From the NCBI RefSeq assembly GCF_001654985.1, contig NZ_LXEU01000012.1:1-39870 (forward strand): 39,870 nucleotides of DNA, given 5' to 3'. The notes beneath the pieces were generated by a model, which did not search any database, had not been told where the DNA came from, and worked only from the letters and a program-made list of their open reading frames with translations. Below, one piece after another: positions 8,793-17,187 of this stretch (the stretch's first letter is position 1; the number at the start of each line of letters is the position of its first letter). The translations under genes were made by a program, and so were the position numbers. This stretch comes from Kluyvera georgiana ATCC 51603 (GTDB lineage: Bacteria; Pseudomonadota; Gammaproteobacteria; Enterobacterales; Enterobacteriaceae).

Positions 8793-9789
8793 GCCCATCG
8801 TATTTAGCGGCGCACAGCCGTCAGGTGAACTGACAATCGGTAACTACATGGGTGCGCTGCGTCAGTGGGTCAATATGCAAGACGACTATCACTGCATCTA
8901 CTGCATCGTTGACCAGCACGCGATTACCGTTCGCCAGGATCCGCAGGCGCTGCGTAAAGCTACGCTCGACACCTTAGCGCTGTATCTGGCCTGTGGTATC
9001 GACCCGGAAAAAAGTACCATCTTCGTACAGTCCCACGTGCCGGAACACGCGCAGCTGGGCTGGGCGCTGAACTGCTACACCTATTTTGGCGAGCTGAGCC
9101 GTATGACTCAGTTCAAAGACAAATCCGCGCGCTATGCGGAAAACATCAACGCCGGTCTGTTCGATTATCCCGTGCTGATGGCGGCAGATATCCTGCTGTA
9201 TCAAACCAACCAGGTGCCGGTGGGTGAAGACCAGAAACAGCATCTTGAGCTAAGCCGCGATATCGCCCAGCGTTTCAACGCCATCTACGGCGACGTGTTC
9301 AAAGTACCCGAGCCGTTTATTCCGAAGTCCGGCGCGCGCGTGATGTCGCTGCTGGAGCCGACCAAGAAAATGTCCAAGTCCGATGACAACCGCAACAACG
9401 TGATTGGCCTGCTGGAAGATCCGAAATCGGTGGTCAAGAAGATCAAACGTGCGATGACCGATTCCGAAGAGCCGCCGGTCATTCGTTATGACCTGAAAGA
9501 GAAAGCGGGCGTGTCTAACCTGCTGGATATTCTGTCTGGCGTCACCGGTCAGAGCATTCCGGAGCTGGAGAAACACTTCGAAGGCAAGATGTACGGCCAC
9601 CTGAAAGGGGAAGTCGCCGAAGCGGTTTCCGGTATGCTGAGCGAGCTGCAGGAGCGCTATAACCGCTACCGCAATGATGAAGCCTTCCTGCAGAAGATCA
9701 TGAAAGAGGGTGCGGAAAAGGCCAGCGCGCGTGCTTCCGAGACGCTGAAGGCGGTGTACGACGCAATTGGTTTTGTGGCTAAGCCATAA
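8785..9789 (+). CDS. trpS: Tryptophanyl-tRNA synthetase
   Basis: A class I aminoacyl-tRNA synthetase of 334 residues, the E. coli length. It charges tRNA-Trp in the cytoplasm. The HIGH-like motif is TIGN in [14 protein letters not shown] and the KMSKS motif is intact (KKMSKSDDN), with the conserved [16 protein letters not shown] between them. The start at 8785 (MTKPIVF) overlaps the gph stop by eight bases; a longer in-frame start at 8680 lies inside gph and is not credible. This is the last gene of the aroK-trpS series and is followed by a strong terminator. Confidence 0.98.
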   Translation: MTKPIVFSGAQPSGELTIGNYMGALRQWVNMQDDYHCIYCIVDQHAITVRQDPQALRKATLDTLALYLACGIDPEKSTIFVQSHVPEHAQLGWALNCYTYFGELSRMTQFKDKSARYAENINAGLFDYPVLMAADILLYQTNQVPVGEDQKQHLELSRDIAQRFNAIYGDVFKVPEPFIPKSGARVMSLLEPTKKMSKSDDNRNNVIGLLEDPKSVVKKIKRAMTDSEEPPVIRYDLKEKAGVSNLLDILSGVTGQSIPELEKHFEGKMYGHLKGEVAEAVSGMLSELQERYNRYRNDEAFLQKIMKEGAEKASARASETLKAVYDAIGFVAKP

Positions 9790-9807
9790 TTGTCTGCTTC
9801 AATAAAT

Positions 9808-9836
9808 AAAAAACCGGGATATTTCCCGGTTTTTTA
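9808..9836. terminator. Bidirectional terminator between trpS and yhfL
   Basis: CCGGGA (9814-9819), loop TATT, TCCCGG (9824-9829), flanked by an A-run on the left and a T-run on the right. It can end trpS transcription on the plus strand and yhfL transcription on the minus strand. Confidence 0.92.
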
Positions 9837-9855
9837 TTTTGGAAATAAATATTAT

Positions 9856-10029
9856 TTATTTCACTTGTGCCGGAGCGCCGCAGCCGCCAATTATTTTAGA
9901 GATGGAAATAGCCGGGTGCAGTAAATAGTCGTATGAGCAATTATCTTTTTTGTTCTGGATAGAACCGGTGCAAGCTGTCAGGGTAGACAGCACCAGCAGT
10001 ACCGCTGCCGCTTTTAACATGTTTTTCAT
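9856..10029 (-). CDS. yhfL: YhfL, small lipoprotein
   Basis: A predicted protein of 57 residues. The N-terminus is a lipoprotein signal peptide (MKNMLKAAAVLLVL) with lipobox LTAC, so Cys20 would be lipidated. The mature part contains NCSYDYLLHPAISISKIIGG followed by CGAPAQ, which matches the E. coli YhfL block NCSYDYLLHPAISISKIIGG almost exactly. Two further cysteines (31 and 50) could form a disulphide. Function unknown. A second Met at residue 4 is an alternative start. It sits directly between trpS and cysG; in E. coli the yhfS-yhfZ and frl genes lie in between. No known partner. Confidence 0.9.
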   Translation of the reverse strand: MKNMLKAAAVLLVLSTLTACTGSIQNKKDNCSYDYLLHPAISISKIIGGCGAPAQVK

Positions 10030-10110
10030 TTATAATCCCATTTAATTAAAAAAATTTATTTATGCATAATTCCGTATGCTTTAAAACATGATTGAATTAA
10101 GCCGCTAATA

Positions 10111-10139
10111 TATAAACTTAAAATTAAATGTTGAGTCAA
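10111..10139 (-). promoter_or_regulatory. Candidate yhfL promoter
   Basis: On the minus strand TTGACT (10134-10139) is followed after 17 bases by TTTATA (10111-10116) in a strongly AT-rich stretch. The -10 match is weak; TATATA-like hexamers a few bases further are alternatives. Position, about 80 bases before yhfL, is suitable. Confidence 0.35.
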
Positions 10140-10220
10140 CGCGGTTCGTTGTTATATCTATTAATAGATAATTTTAAATAATCTAACGCCTGAAAATAAA
10201 CGAGATAAAACAATGATAAG

Positions 10221-10245
10221 CGTGCCATAAAAATATTATGGCACG
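10221..10245. terminator. Perfect stem-loop downstream of cysG
   Basis: CGTGCCATAA (10221-10230) and TTATGGCACG (10236-10245) form a perfect 10-bp stem with an AAATA loop, 21 bases past the cysG stop. There is no strong T-run directly after it, so it may be a terminator helped by Rho or a 3'-end stabiliser of the nir-cysG transcript. Confidence 0.6.
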
Positions 10246-10266
10246 TATAAAGAGTCACTAATCGGA

Positions 10267-11640
10267 TTAATGGTAGGAGAACCAGTTTAACTTATTCCGT
10301 AAGCCAACGACGCGCCCAACGATAATCAGCGCCGGGCTGGCCATCTGCTGCGCCAGCTCGCCGAGCTGCGCCAGCGGGCCGTCGACGACGCGCTGGTTAA
10401 CAGCCGTACCGTTCTCCACGATAGCGACCGGCATATCGGCCTGCATGCCGTGTTCAATGAGCTTCTGCTGGATGGTAGTGGCCTGATTCAGCCCCATATA
10501 AAACACCAGCGTTTGTTTTTCTGCTGCCAGGTTTTCCCAGTCCAGCTCGCCGCCGGTTTTCAGGTGGCCGGTGACCAGACGTACGCTCTGGGCGTAGTCG
10601 CGGTGGGTGAGAGGAATACCGGAGTAGGCCGAGCAGCCGGACGCCGCGGTAATTCCCGGTACGACTGAGAACGGAATGCCCGCCTGGCATAGGGTTTCCA
10701 GCTCCTCGCCGCCACGACCAAAGATAAACGGATCGCCGCCTTTCAGACGTACCACGCGTTTACCTTGTTGCGCTTCACGCAGTAGGATCTGGTTGATCTC
10801 GTCCTGCGGCACGCAATGGTAGCCCGCGCGTTTACCGACAAATACGCGATCGGCGTCGCGACGCACCAGATTCATAATATCGTCGGAAACCAGACGGTCA
10901 TACACGACCACGTCCGCCTGCTGGATCTGCTGTAGCCCCTTAAGCGTCAGCAATCCGGCGTCCCCCGGCCCGGCACCCACGAGCACCACTTCACCGCGAT
11001 GGTCCAGCGGAGTATTCAGCAACTGCTCGGTTTCGTCTTCTACTGCTTTCTGGTCCTGGTTCGCCAGCGATTGCGCCAGACGATCGTTCACAAACAGCTT
11101 TTCCCAGAAACGGCGGCGCTCACCCATGGTGGCGAACTGCTTTTTCACCCGCGCGCGCAGCTGGCCGGCATAGTGCGCCACCTGGCCCAGATGTTGAGGT
11201 AGCATCGCCTCGAGCTTTTCGCGCAGCAGACGCGCCAGCACCGGGGAAGTGCCGCCGGAGGAGACGGCCACCATCAGCGGCGAGCGGTCAATAATCGACG
11301 GCATGATAAAGCTCGCGGCTTTCGGGGCATCGACCACGTTACAGAAAATACGGCGTACTTCCGCTTCGTCGCTAACCTGCTGGTTTACCGCGTCGTCGTC
11401 AGTGGCGGCAATCGCGAGCCAGCAAGGGTCAAGCAGCGCTGGCTGGAAGTCGCCCTCGACAAGCGTCAGCATTCCCGCATCTGCCCAGACGTGGAACTGC
11501 GGAACGTAATCCCGCGCGTTTACCGTCAGGCGGGCGCCCGCGTCCAGCAGCAGGCGCGCTTTGCGCTCGGCGACATCGCCGCCGCCGACCAGCAAACAGT
11601 CGCGATCGCGCAGTTGGCAAAAGATAGGTAAGTGATCCAC
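10267..11640 (-). CDS. cysG: Siroheme synthase (trifunctional CysG)
   Basis: A protein of 457 residues, equal to E. coli CysG. The N-terminal half (1-about 210) is the precorrin-2 dehydrogenase/sirohydrochlorin ferrochelatase, with the NAD-binding [20 protein letters not shown] and the [18 protein letters not shown] block. The C-terminal half (from about 215) is uroporphyrinogen III methyltransferase, with [28 protein letters not shown] and [17 protein letters not shown]. It makes siroheme, the cofactor needed by NirB and by sulfite reductase, explaining its place behind nirBD. The nirC gene that sits before cysG in E. coli is not present here. Confidence 0.98.
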   Translation of the reverse strand: MDHLPIFCQLRDRDCLLVGGGDVAERKARLLLDAGARLTVNARDYVPQFHVWADAGMLTLVEGDFQPALLDPCWLAIAATDDDAVNQQVSDEAEVRRIFCNVVDAPKAASFIMPSIIDRSPLMVAVSSGGTSPVLARLLREKLEAMLPQHLGQVAHYAGQLRARVKKQFATMGERRRFWEKLFVNDRLAQSLANQDQKAVEDETEQLLNTPLDHRGEVVLVGAGPGDAGLLTLKGLQQIQQADVVVYDRLVSDDIMNLVRRDADRVFVGKRAGYHCVPQDEINQILLREAQQGKRVVRLKGGDPFIFGRGGEELETLCQAGIPFSVVPGITAASGCSAYSGIPLTHRDYAQSVRLVTGHLKTGGELDWENLAAEKQTLVFYMGLNQATTIQQKLIEHGMQADMPVAIVENGTAVNQRVVDGPLAQLGELAQQMASPALIIVGRVVGLRNKLNWFSYH

Positions 11641-11696
11641 GGGGCAACCTCACGGAATTAACAATAGAAACGCGGGGGGATAAATAATGCGGGTAA

Positions 11697-11746
11697 GGAT
11701 AACAGCAGACATCGTCTGGAATACACGATTTTTGCTGCTGTTACCC
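11697..11746. other. Imperfect inverted repeat in the nirD-cysG gap
   Basis: TAACAGCAG (11700-11708) pairs with CTGCTGTTA (11735-11743), with two more G-C pairs beyond one mismatch and an inner ATCGT/ACGAT stem (11711-11715 with 11725-11729). The result is a long hairpin in the 149-base gap where nirC lies in E. coli. On the minus strand it could reduce read-through from nirBD into cysG or protect the nirBD mRNA end; no T-run follows. Confidence 0.55.
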
Positions 11747-11789
11747 CTTTAAGGTCATAAGTTTTAGCTATTACTTATGCCGAAAACGA

Positions 11790-12116
11790 TCAGGCTTTGA
11801 GCTGTACCAGACCGTCTTTGACGCGGACCTCATAATGGGCGACGGAGTGGCTCTCATCCTCCATGCACAGGCCGTCACGCAGGCGGAAGCGCTGCTTTTT
11901 CAGCGGGCTTGCTACCCACAGTTCGCCCTGGTGCTCGGCAATCAGGCCGCGGGACAGCACGCTCGATTCAAAGAACGGGTCGATATTGCTGATGGCGAAC
12001 ACCTGGTTATCGGCGTACGGGCGGAACACCGCCACCTGCTGGTTGCCCAGCAGGGCGCAGACGCCGGTAGCCGGCACAATCGCGTCAATTTTGCAGATAT
12101 TTACCCACTGGCTCAT
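11790..12116 (-). CDS. nirD: Nitrite reductase (NADH) small subunit
   Basis: A protein of 108 residues, the E. coli length. It has a Rieske-like fold but lacks the Cys/His cluster ligands, as is normal for NirD. It is the small subunit of the cytoplasmic NADH-dependent nitrite reductase that reduces nitrite to ammonium. Its start codon overlaps the end of nirB by four bases (ATGA), so translation is coupled. Conserved stretches include VFAISNIDPFFESSVLSRGL and the C-terminal YEVRVKDGLVQL. Confidence 0.96.
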   Translation of the reverse strand: MSQWVNICKIDAIVPATGVCALLGNQQVAVFRPYADNQVFAISNIDPFFESSVLSRGLIAEHQGELWVASPLKKQRFRLRDGLCMEDESHSVAHYEVRVKDGLVQLKA

Positions 12117-14656
12117 GCGTTTTCCTCCACCAGAGTTACCGGAATGCGTTCGTACGGCGTCGCCGGGCGATGCTGTTCACGTTCTGAAACCACCTGCACG
12201 TTCGGGTCACGCTGTGCGCTGTTGATAAAGTGCTTGAAGCGCACCTGAGCGGCCGGGTCGTTAACCGTTTCGGTCCATTCACAGGCGAACGCTGCACGCA
12301 GACGGGCGATCTCTTCTTCCAGATGGTCGTTCAGGCCCAGCTTGTCGTCGATGATCACCGAACGCAGATAGTCGATGCCGCCTTCCATGTTATCGAGCCA
12401 CGGCGCGGTACGCGTCAGCTTATCGGCGGTGCGGATGTAGAACATCATAAAGCGGTCAAGGTACTTGATCAGCGTATCGCGGTCGAGGTCGGCTGCCAGC
12501 AGATCCGCATGACGCGGTTTCATGCCGCCGTTGCCGCAGACGTATAGGTTCCAACCTTTTTCGGTCGCGATGATGCCGACGTCTTTACCCTGGGCTTCCG
12601 CACATTCGCGGGTACAGCCGGATACGCCAAACTTCATTTTGTGCGGCGTACGAATGCCCTTGTAGCGGTTTTCCAACTCCACGCCGAAGCCGACGCTGTC
12701 GCCGACGCCGTAACGGCACCAGGTGCTGCCTACGCAGGTTTTCGCCATACGCAGCGCTTTGGCATAGGCATGACCGGTTTCGAAGCCGGCTTCAATCAGC
12801 TGACGCCAGATTTCCGGCAGGTCGTCTTTCTGCGCGCCGAACAGGCCGATACGCTGGGAACCGGTGATTTTGGTGTACAGGTTGAATTCACGGGCAATAC
12901 GGCCGACGGCGACCAGCCCTTCCGGGGTGATTTCGCCGCCCGCAGAGCGCGGGATGACCGAGTAGGTGCCGTCTTTCTGGATATTGGCCAGGAAGTTATC
13001 GTTGGTATCCTGCAGCGGCGTGTGCTGCGGCTTCAGGATGTATTCATTCCAGCAGGAGGCCAGCAGGGAACCGACGGTCGGTTTACAGACTTCACAACCG
13101 TAGCCTTTGCCGTATTTCGCCAGCAGCTCGTCGAAGGTTTTAATACCTTCAACACGAATCAGGTGATACAGCTCCTGACGGGTAAAGGCGAAGTGTTCAC
13201 ACAGGCTGTGGTTGACTTCGATACCCTGTTTCGCCAGTTCGGCGTTGAGCACCTGGGTGACCAGCGGGATACAGCCGCCGCAGCCGGTACCGGCTTTGGT
13301 TTCGGCTTTCAGCGCCGCGACGGTATGGCACCCTTTGTTGATAGCGGCGACCAGGTCGCCTTTGGTCACGTCGAAGCAGGAGCAGATTTGCGCGCTGTCC
13401 GGCAGTTTATCCACGCCGATAGATGGCTTACCGCCGCTGGCATGCGCGGGCAGAATCAGCGAGTCCGGGTTTTCCGGTAGCTCAATCGCGTTCAGCGCCA
13501 GCTGTAGCAGATTGCCAAAGTCGCTGGTGTCGCCCACCAGTACCGCGCCGAGCAGCGTTTTGTTGTCCTGGCTGACGATCAGGCGTTTGTAGACTTCTTT
13601 GCTTTCATCGAGGTAGACGTAGCTGCGTGCGCCAGGCGTACGGCCATGCGCATCGCCAATGCCGCCCACGTCGACGCCCAGCAGCTTCAGCTTGGCGCTC
13701 ATATCCGCGCCCTGGAAGCTGTTTTCGCTGCCGAGGATGTGGTCAACGGCAACCTGAGCCATTTTGTAGCCCGGCGCCACCAGACCGTAGACGCGGTTTT
13801 TCCAGCTGGCGCATTCGCCGATAGCGTAGATATCCGGATCGGAGGTCTGACAGCGGTCGTTAATCATGATGCCGCCGCGCTGGGCGACTTCCAGACCGCA
13901 CTGGGTGGCCAGCTTGTCGCGCGGGCGAATACCGGTGGAGAAGACGATAAAGTCGACTTCCAGCTGGCTGCCGTCGGCGAAGCGCATGGTTTTACGCGCG
14001 TTTTCGCCTTCCTGGACGATCTCTTTAGTGTTTTTGCTGGTGTGAACCTTCACGCCCATGCTTTCGATTTTGCGCTTCAGCTGCTCGCCGCCCATCTGAT
14101 CGAGCTGTTCGGCCATCAGCATAGGGGCGAATTCGATCACGTGAGTTTCGACGCCGAGGTTTTTCAACGCGCCAGCCGCTTCGAGGCCAAGCAGGCCGCC
14201 GCCCACTACCGCGCCGCGTTTGCTACGGCGCGCACAGGATTCAATGGCGTTCAGATCTTCAATCGTACGGTAAACGAAGCAATCCTGAGTTTCAGACCCT
14301 TTGATAGGCGGGATCCACGGGTAGGAGCCGGTCGCCATAATCAGTTTGTCATAAAAGACGGTACGACCCGCGCTGGAATGGATCACCTTCTCTTTACGAT
14401 TGATGGTGATGGCGCGCTCGCCGACCAGCACTTTAACGCCGTGTTTCTCATAGAAGCCTTCGCGCACCAGCGACAGCTCTTCCGCGGTGTGGTGTGAGAA
14501 GTAGGAAGAGAGGTGTACGCGGTCGTAGGCGATGCGGGGTTCTTCACAGAAGACGGTAATATCGAACCGGCTGGCGTCGGATTTATCGAGAAGATCCTCG
14601 ATAAAGCGGTGGCCGACCATGCCATTACCGATAATTGCGAGTCTGACTTTGCTCAT
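12113..14656 (-). CDS. nirB: Nitrite reductase (NADH) large subunit
   Basis: An 847-residue cytoplasmic enzyme, identical in length to E. coli NirB. Order of domains: FAD/NAD-binding pyridine nucleotide-disulphide oxidoreductase part (IIGNGMVGHRFIEDL at the N-terminus, GGGLLGLEAAGALKNLGVE near 150), a BFD-type [2Fe-2S] domain (ICSCFDVT ... GTGCGGCIPLV, about 420-465), a ferredoxin-like half-domain, and the siroheme/[4Fe-4S] domain with CVGSTWCRYG and VSGCTRECAEAQGKDVG (about 640-690). It detoxifies and uses nitrite during anaerobic nitrate respiration. Transcription is expected from the FNR- and NarL/NarP-controlled promoter just upstream. Siroheme is supplied by CysG. Confidence 0.98.
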   Translation of the reverse strand: MSKVRLAIIGNGMVGHRFIEDLLDKSDASRFDITVFCEEPRIAYDRVHLSSYFSHHTAEELSLVREGFYEKHGVKVLVGERAITINRKEKVIHSSAGRTVFYDKLIMATGSYPWIPPIKGSETQDCFVYRTIEDLNAIESCARRSKRGAVVGGGLLGLEAAGALKNLGVETHVIEFAPMLMAEQLDQMGGEQLKRKIESMGVKVHTSKNTKEIVQEGENARKTMRFADGSQLEVDFIVFSTGIRPRDKLATQCGLEVAQRGGIMINDRCQTSDPDIYAIGECASWKNRVYGLVAPGYKMAQVAVDHILGSENSFQGADMSAKLKLLGVDVGGIGDAHGRTPGARSYVYLDESKEVYKRLIVSQDNKTLLGAVLVGDTSDFGNLLQLALNAIELPENPDSLILPAHASGGKPSIGVDKLPDSAQICSCFDVTKGDLVAAINKGCHTVAALKAETKAGTGCGGCIPLVTQVLNAELAKQGIEVNHSLCEHFAFTRQELYHLIRVEGIKTFDELLAKYGKGYGCEVCKPTVGSLLASCWNEYILKPQHTPLQDTNDNFLANIQKDGTYSVIPRSAGGEITPEGLVAVGRIAREFNLYTKITGSQRIGLFGAQKDDLPEIWRQLIEAGFETGHAYAKALRMAKTCVGSTWCRYGVGDSVGFGVELENRYKGIRTPHKMKFGVSGCTRECAEAQGKDVGIIATEKGWNLYVCGNGGMKPRHADLLAADLDRDTLIKYLDRFMMFYIRTADKLTRTAPWLDNMEGGIDYLRSVIIDDKLGLNDHLEEEIARLRAAFACEWTETVNDPAAQVRFKHFINSAQRDPNVQVVSEREQHRPATPYERIPVTLVEENA

Positions 14657-14687
14657 TTTTGCCTCGATTTCTATTCTAATACTGCCT

Positions 14688-14757
14688 ACCTTAACGATTC
14701 AGCTAGTGGGATTATTGATTCAAATCAATTTAGCCTTTGCCTACCCCTTAATGAGTA
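14688..14757 (-). promoter_or_regulatory. nirB promoter with FNR and NarL/NarP sites
   Basis: The FNR site is perfect: TTGAT-N4-ATCAA at 14715-14728. A NarL/NarP 7-2-7 inverted heptamer, TACCCCT-TA-ATGAGTA, occupies 14742-14757. Their centres are 28 bases apart, as in the E. coli nirB promoter where FNR sits at -41.5 and NarL/NarP at -69.5. A -10-like TAAGGT (minus strand, 14688-14693) falls at the distance expected for FNR-dependent activation, placing the start near 14680. This predicts induction by lack of oxygen and by nitrate or nitrite. Confidence 0.9.
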
Positions 14758-14913
14758 TGGTGATGATTTTTAAGTGTTTTTGTAAGTTGCGGAAAATACT
14801 CAACTTTATTTGCTGTGCGTTTCTTGAACAAAAAGGGTGAAAAATCAGCGAAAGGAGAGGGGGGATGTTTGTTAGCTTTGAAAGAGGCTTTAGGCAGTCT
14901 CAGTTCACATCCT

Positions 14914-14988
14914 GTAGGCCGGATAAGCAAAGCGCCATCCGGCAATGTGCCACAGAGCGCCGGAAGGCGCTTTGCTTATCCGGCCTAC
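14914..14988. repeat. REP/BIME element (paired palindromic units)
   Basis: Two 23-base arms (14914-14936 and 14966-14988) are perfect inverted copies, each containing GCCGGATAAGC and ending in the REP-type GGCGC/GCGCC core; a further GCCGGA/ATCCGGC motif lies between them. This is the head-to-tail layout of bacterial interspersed mosaic elements common in E. coli and relatives. It lies downstream of tsgA and upstream of the nirB regulatory sites. Likely roles are mRNA 3'-end protection or gyrase/IHF binding, known for the family but not shown here. Confidence 0.88.
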
Positions 14989-15025
14989 AACGGAAAGGGA
15001 GCGCAGCAGTTGGAGGAAGGAAATG

Positions 15026-15052
15026 CGCCCCTTTTCACGGCGAAAAGGGGCG
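15026..15052 (-). terminator. Hairpin behind tsgA
   Basis: CGCCCCTTTTC (15026-15036) and GAAAAGGGGCG (15042-15052) form a perfect 11-bp stem with a five-base loop, eight bases past the tsgA stop. The T-run after it on the minus strand is short, so termination may be partial. Confidence 0.65.
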
Positions 15053-15059
15053 AGGCAGA

Positions 15060-16241
15060 TTAGTGAGAAGCACTCACCGCATGCTGACGATGACGGCTCA
15101 CAAAGCCGAGGACAAGGCACATGACGAATACAACGGCATACAGGCCGTTTGCGGTCGTCAACGCTGCCAGCGGGCCGCTATGGGCAACGATAGGCCCGGT
15201 GACCACGAAGGTCAGCATGGTGCCGATGGTGCCGCAGGTCAGCACAAAGTTAACCAGTTTTGGTGAGGCGACTTTGGTCTGCAGGGAGCCCAGCGTAATA
15301 ATGGAGGTGTAGATCGCGCTGGAGAAGAAGCCCAGAGTCAGGATAAACCATGCCAGGTGCTGCGGTTCGCCGTGGTTGAACAGGTACATCATCACGGTGG
15401 CAATACCGGCCAGCACGGTCAGGATACGCTGCAGGTCGAAGAAGCGTAGGATAAAGCTGAAGGCCCACATACCGAACATGTAAGACATCCAGAAGTCGCT
15501 GACCAGTTTGCCGGCATCGTTGAGGCTCATGCCCAGGCCCTTGGCGTATTCCGGTACCCAGGAGATAAAGCCCAGCTGACCGAGGATGTAGCACAGCGCG
15601 GCGATGGACAGGAACAGCACGCCAATGCCCCACTTCTCTTTCACGATCGGCTGGTCGTTGTTCTGCGCTTTTTTACCCAGAATCGGGAAGTCGCAGCCGA
15701 GGGTCAGCACGAAGATAGCCACGTAGATCAGGCCAATGCAGGCGTATACCCAGTACCACTCAATGGTACGGGCCAGCAGCCAGGCGGCCAGCATCGGGAA
15801 AATCATCCCAGCCATGCTGAAGAAGGAGTCGGTAAACAACAGACGCGCGCCGCGCTGGCGACCTTCATACATATGGGTGATGAGGAAGGTACCAATCGAC
15901 ATGGTAATCCCGCTGACCAGCCCCAGTACGAACATGGCGGCGGAGAACAGCGCCAGGCTGTGGCTGGTCATCAGACCAATGACCGCCAGCACCATCAGGA
16001 TGAAGCCAAAACGCAGCTGCGTTTTCAGCGGAACGATTTCCATCAACCAGGCGTTGAGGAAAATCGAGATCAGGATCCCAGCGTTCAGGAAGGTAAAGGT
16101 GTTACTCATGCTGGAAACGGGCAGATTGAAGTAATCGGCGATGTTTCCCATCACCATCCCGGTGACGATCACCAACGCACCGGTAAGGGCGTAGGAGAAG
16201 AAGCTGATCCATGTGAGCTTGATACGGTTGCTGTTAGTCAT
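15060..16241 (-). CDS. tsgA: TsgA, MFS-type transporter
   Basis: A protein of 393 residues with about twelve hydrophobic segments of the major facilitator superfamily, for example [20 protein letters not shown] at residues 13-32 and [18 protein letters not shown] near 80-95. It matches E. coli YhfC (TsgA) in length and position between nirB and ppiA. Loss of the Salmonella homologue is tied to tellurite sensitivity and the gene is reported as selenite-responsive; the substrate is unknown. It is transcribed toward nirB from a promoter in the gap shared with ppiA. Confidence 0.93.
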   Translation of the reverse strand: MTNSNRIKLTWISFFSYALTGALVIVTGMVMGNIADYFNLPVSSMSNTFTFLNAGILISIFLNAWLMEIVPLKTQLRFGFILMVLAVIGLMTSHSLALFSAAMFVLGLVSGITMSIGTFLITHMYEGRQRGARLLFTDSFFSMAGMIFPMLAAWLLARTIEWYWVYACIGLIYVAIFVLTLGCDFPILGKKAQNNDQPIVKEKWGIGVLFLSIAALCYILGQLGFISWVPEYAKGLGMSLNDAGKLVSDFWMSYMFGMWAFSFILRFFDLQRILTVLAGIATVMMYLFNHGEPQHLAWFILTLGFFSSAIYTSIITLGSLQTKVASPKLVNFVLTCGTIGTMLTFVVTGPIVAHSGPLAALTTANGLYAVVFVMCLVLGFVSRHRQHAVSASH

Positions 16242-16362
16242 GACTGGCCTGTGAATAGTTGTGTAAAGCGCATTGACACCGCGCTGAGCGGGCAGATTTT
16301 AGTCATTGAGGTGATGTATTCATAGTTTTATTACGCAAACGTTGGCGTATTACACTTTTCAT

Positions 16363-16378
16363 TGTGATCTGGATCACA
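16363..16378. promoter_or_regulatory. CRP binding site between tsgA and ppiA
   Basis: TGTGA-TCTGGA-TCACA is a perfect match to the cAMP-CRP consensus. It lies 156 bases before the ppiA ATG in the divergent tsgA/ppiA gap; a -10-like TATAAG is at 16411-16416. In E. coli ppiA is known to be controlled by CRP (with CytR), which fits. Confidence 0.88.
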
Positions 16379-16518
16379 AAATGGAAAGGGTGAATTCTTA
16401 CCATGCTCATTATAAGCGTTACATCCGCGTAAACTTTGGTAAAGCACTGGCCTGAGGGGCTGTCCCTCTTTAGAATCAAGCCACTTGCTTCTCTACTGCA
16501 CCTGTTAAAGGAATTCTC

Positions 16519-17091
16519 ATGCTCAAATCAACTCTGGCGGCCGTGGCGGCTGTTTTTGCTCTCTCGGCGATGGCTCCTGCGGCTCTCGCAGCAACCACGA
16601 ATCCGCACGTGCTGCTGACCACCTCCGCAGGCAACATCGAGCTGCAGCTGGATAGCCAGAAAGCGCCGGTTTCCGTTGAAAACTTCCTGAACTACGTTAA
16701 TAGCGGTTTCTACAACAACACCACCTTCCACCGCGTGATCCCAGGCTTTATGGTTCAGGGCGGCGGCTTTAACGAGCAGATGCAGCAGAAGCAGCCTAAC
16801 CCGCCAATTAAAAACGAAGCCGACAACGGCCTGCGCAACACCCGCGGCACCATCGCGATGGCGCGCACTGCTGATAAAGATAGCGCAACCAGCCAGTTCT
16901 TTATTAACGTGGCCGACAACGCCTTCCTTGACCACGGCCAGCGTGATTTTGGCTACGCGGTATTTGGCAAGGTGGTGAAGGGCATGGACGTGGCAGATAA
17001 AATCTCCCAGGTGCCGAGCCACAACGTTGGGCCATACCAGAATGTGCCGACCAAACCGATTGTCATCCTGTCGGCGAAAGTACTGCCATAA
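16519..17091 (+). CDS. ppiA: Periplasmic peptidyl-prolyl isomerase A (cyclophilin)
   Basis: A protein of 190 residues, equal to E. coli PpiA. A Sec signal peptide ends at about residue 24 (AALA before ATTNP). The cyclophilin core is plain: [29 protein letters not shown] and [21 protein letters not shown], with the catalytic Arg in [13 protein letters not shown]. It catalyses cis-trans isomerisation of X-Pro bonds in the periplasm. AAAGGA is a good ribosome-binding site. In E. coli yhfG and fic follow; here pabA follows at once. Confidence 0.97.
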   Translation: MLKSTLAAVAAVFALSAMAPAALAATTNPHVLLTTSAGNIELQLDSQKAPVSVENFLNYVNSGFYNNTTFHRVIPGFMVQGGGFNEQMQQKQPNPPIKNEADNGLRNTRGTIAMARTADKDSATSQFFINVADNAFLDHGQRDFGYAVFGKVVKGMDVADKISQVPSHNVGPYQNVPTKPIVILSAKVLP

Positions 17092-17187
17092 TTTGCGCCG
17101 GGCGGCGTCAGGCATGAGGCTGCCGTCCGTATCGCTAAAGCACTCCACTCTCGGTAGAATGGCGGCAGATAAATGACCGGAGCCGCC

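Larger units (their letters stand above)
14657..15059. other. nirB-tsgA intergenic region
   Basis: This 403-base gap holds, from left to right, the nirB leader and promoter with its FNR and NarL/NarP sites, an AT-rich stretch, a REP/BIME palindrome, and a hairpin behind tsgA. I see no credible gene in it; short ORFs here overlap the palindrome and lack ribosome-binding sites. Confidence 0.8.

Noticed and set aside
12641-13480. A 279-residue open frame on the plus strand opposite nirB, and a similar one at 13646-14497
   Set aside because: They are antisense shadows of nirB. High G+C third positions in nirB keep the opposite frame open; no ribosome-binding site and no recognisable family.
14815-15266. 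Short open frames across the BIME and tsgA end
   Set aside because: They read through the palindrome and the tsgA terminator; no start signal and no protein family.
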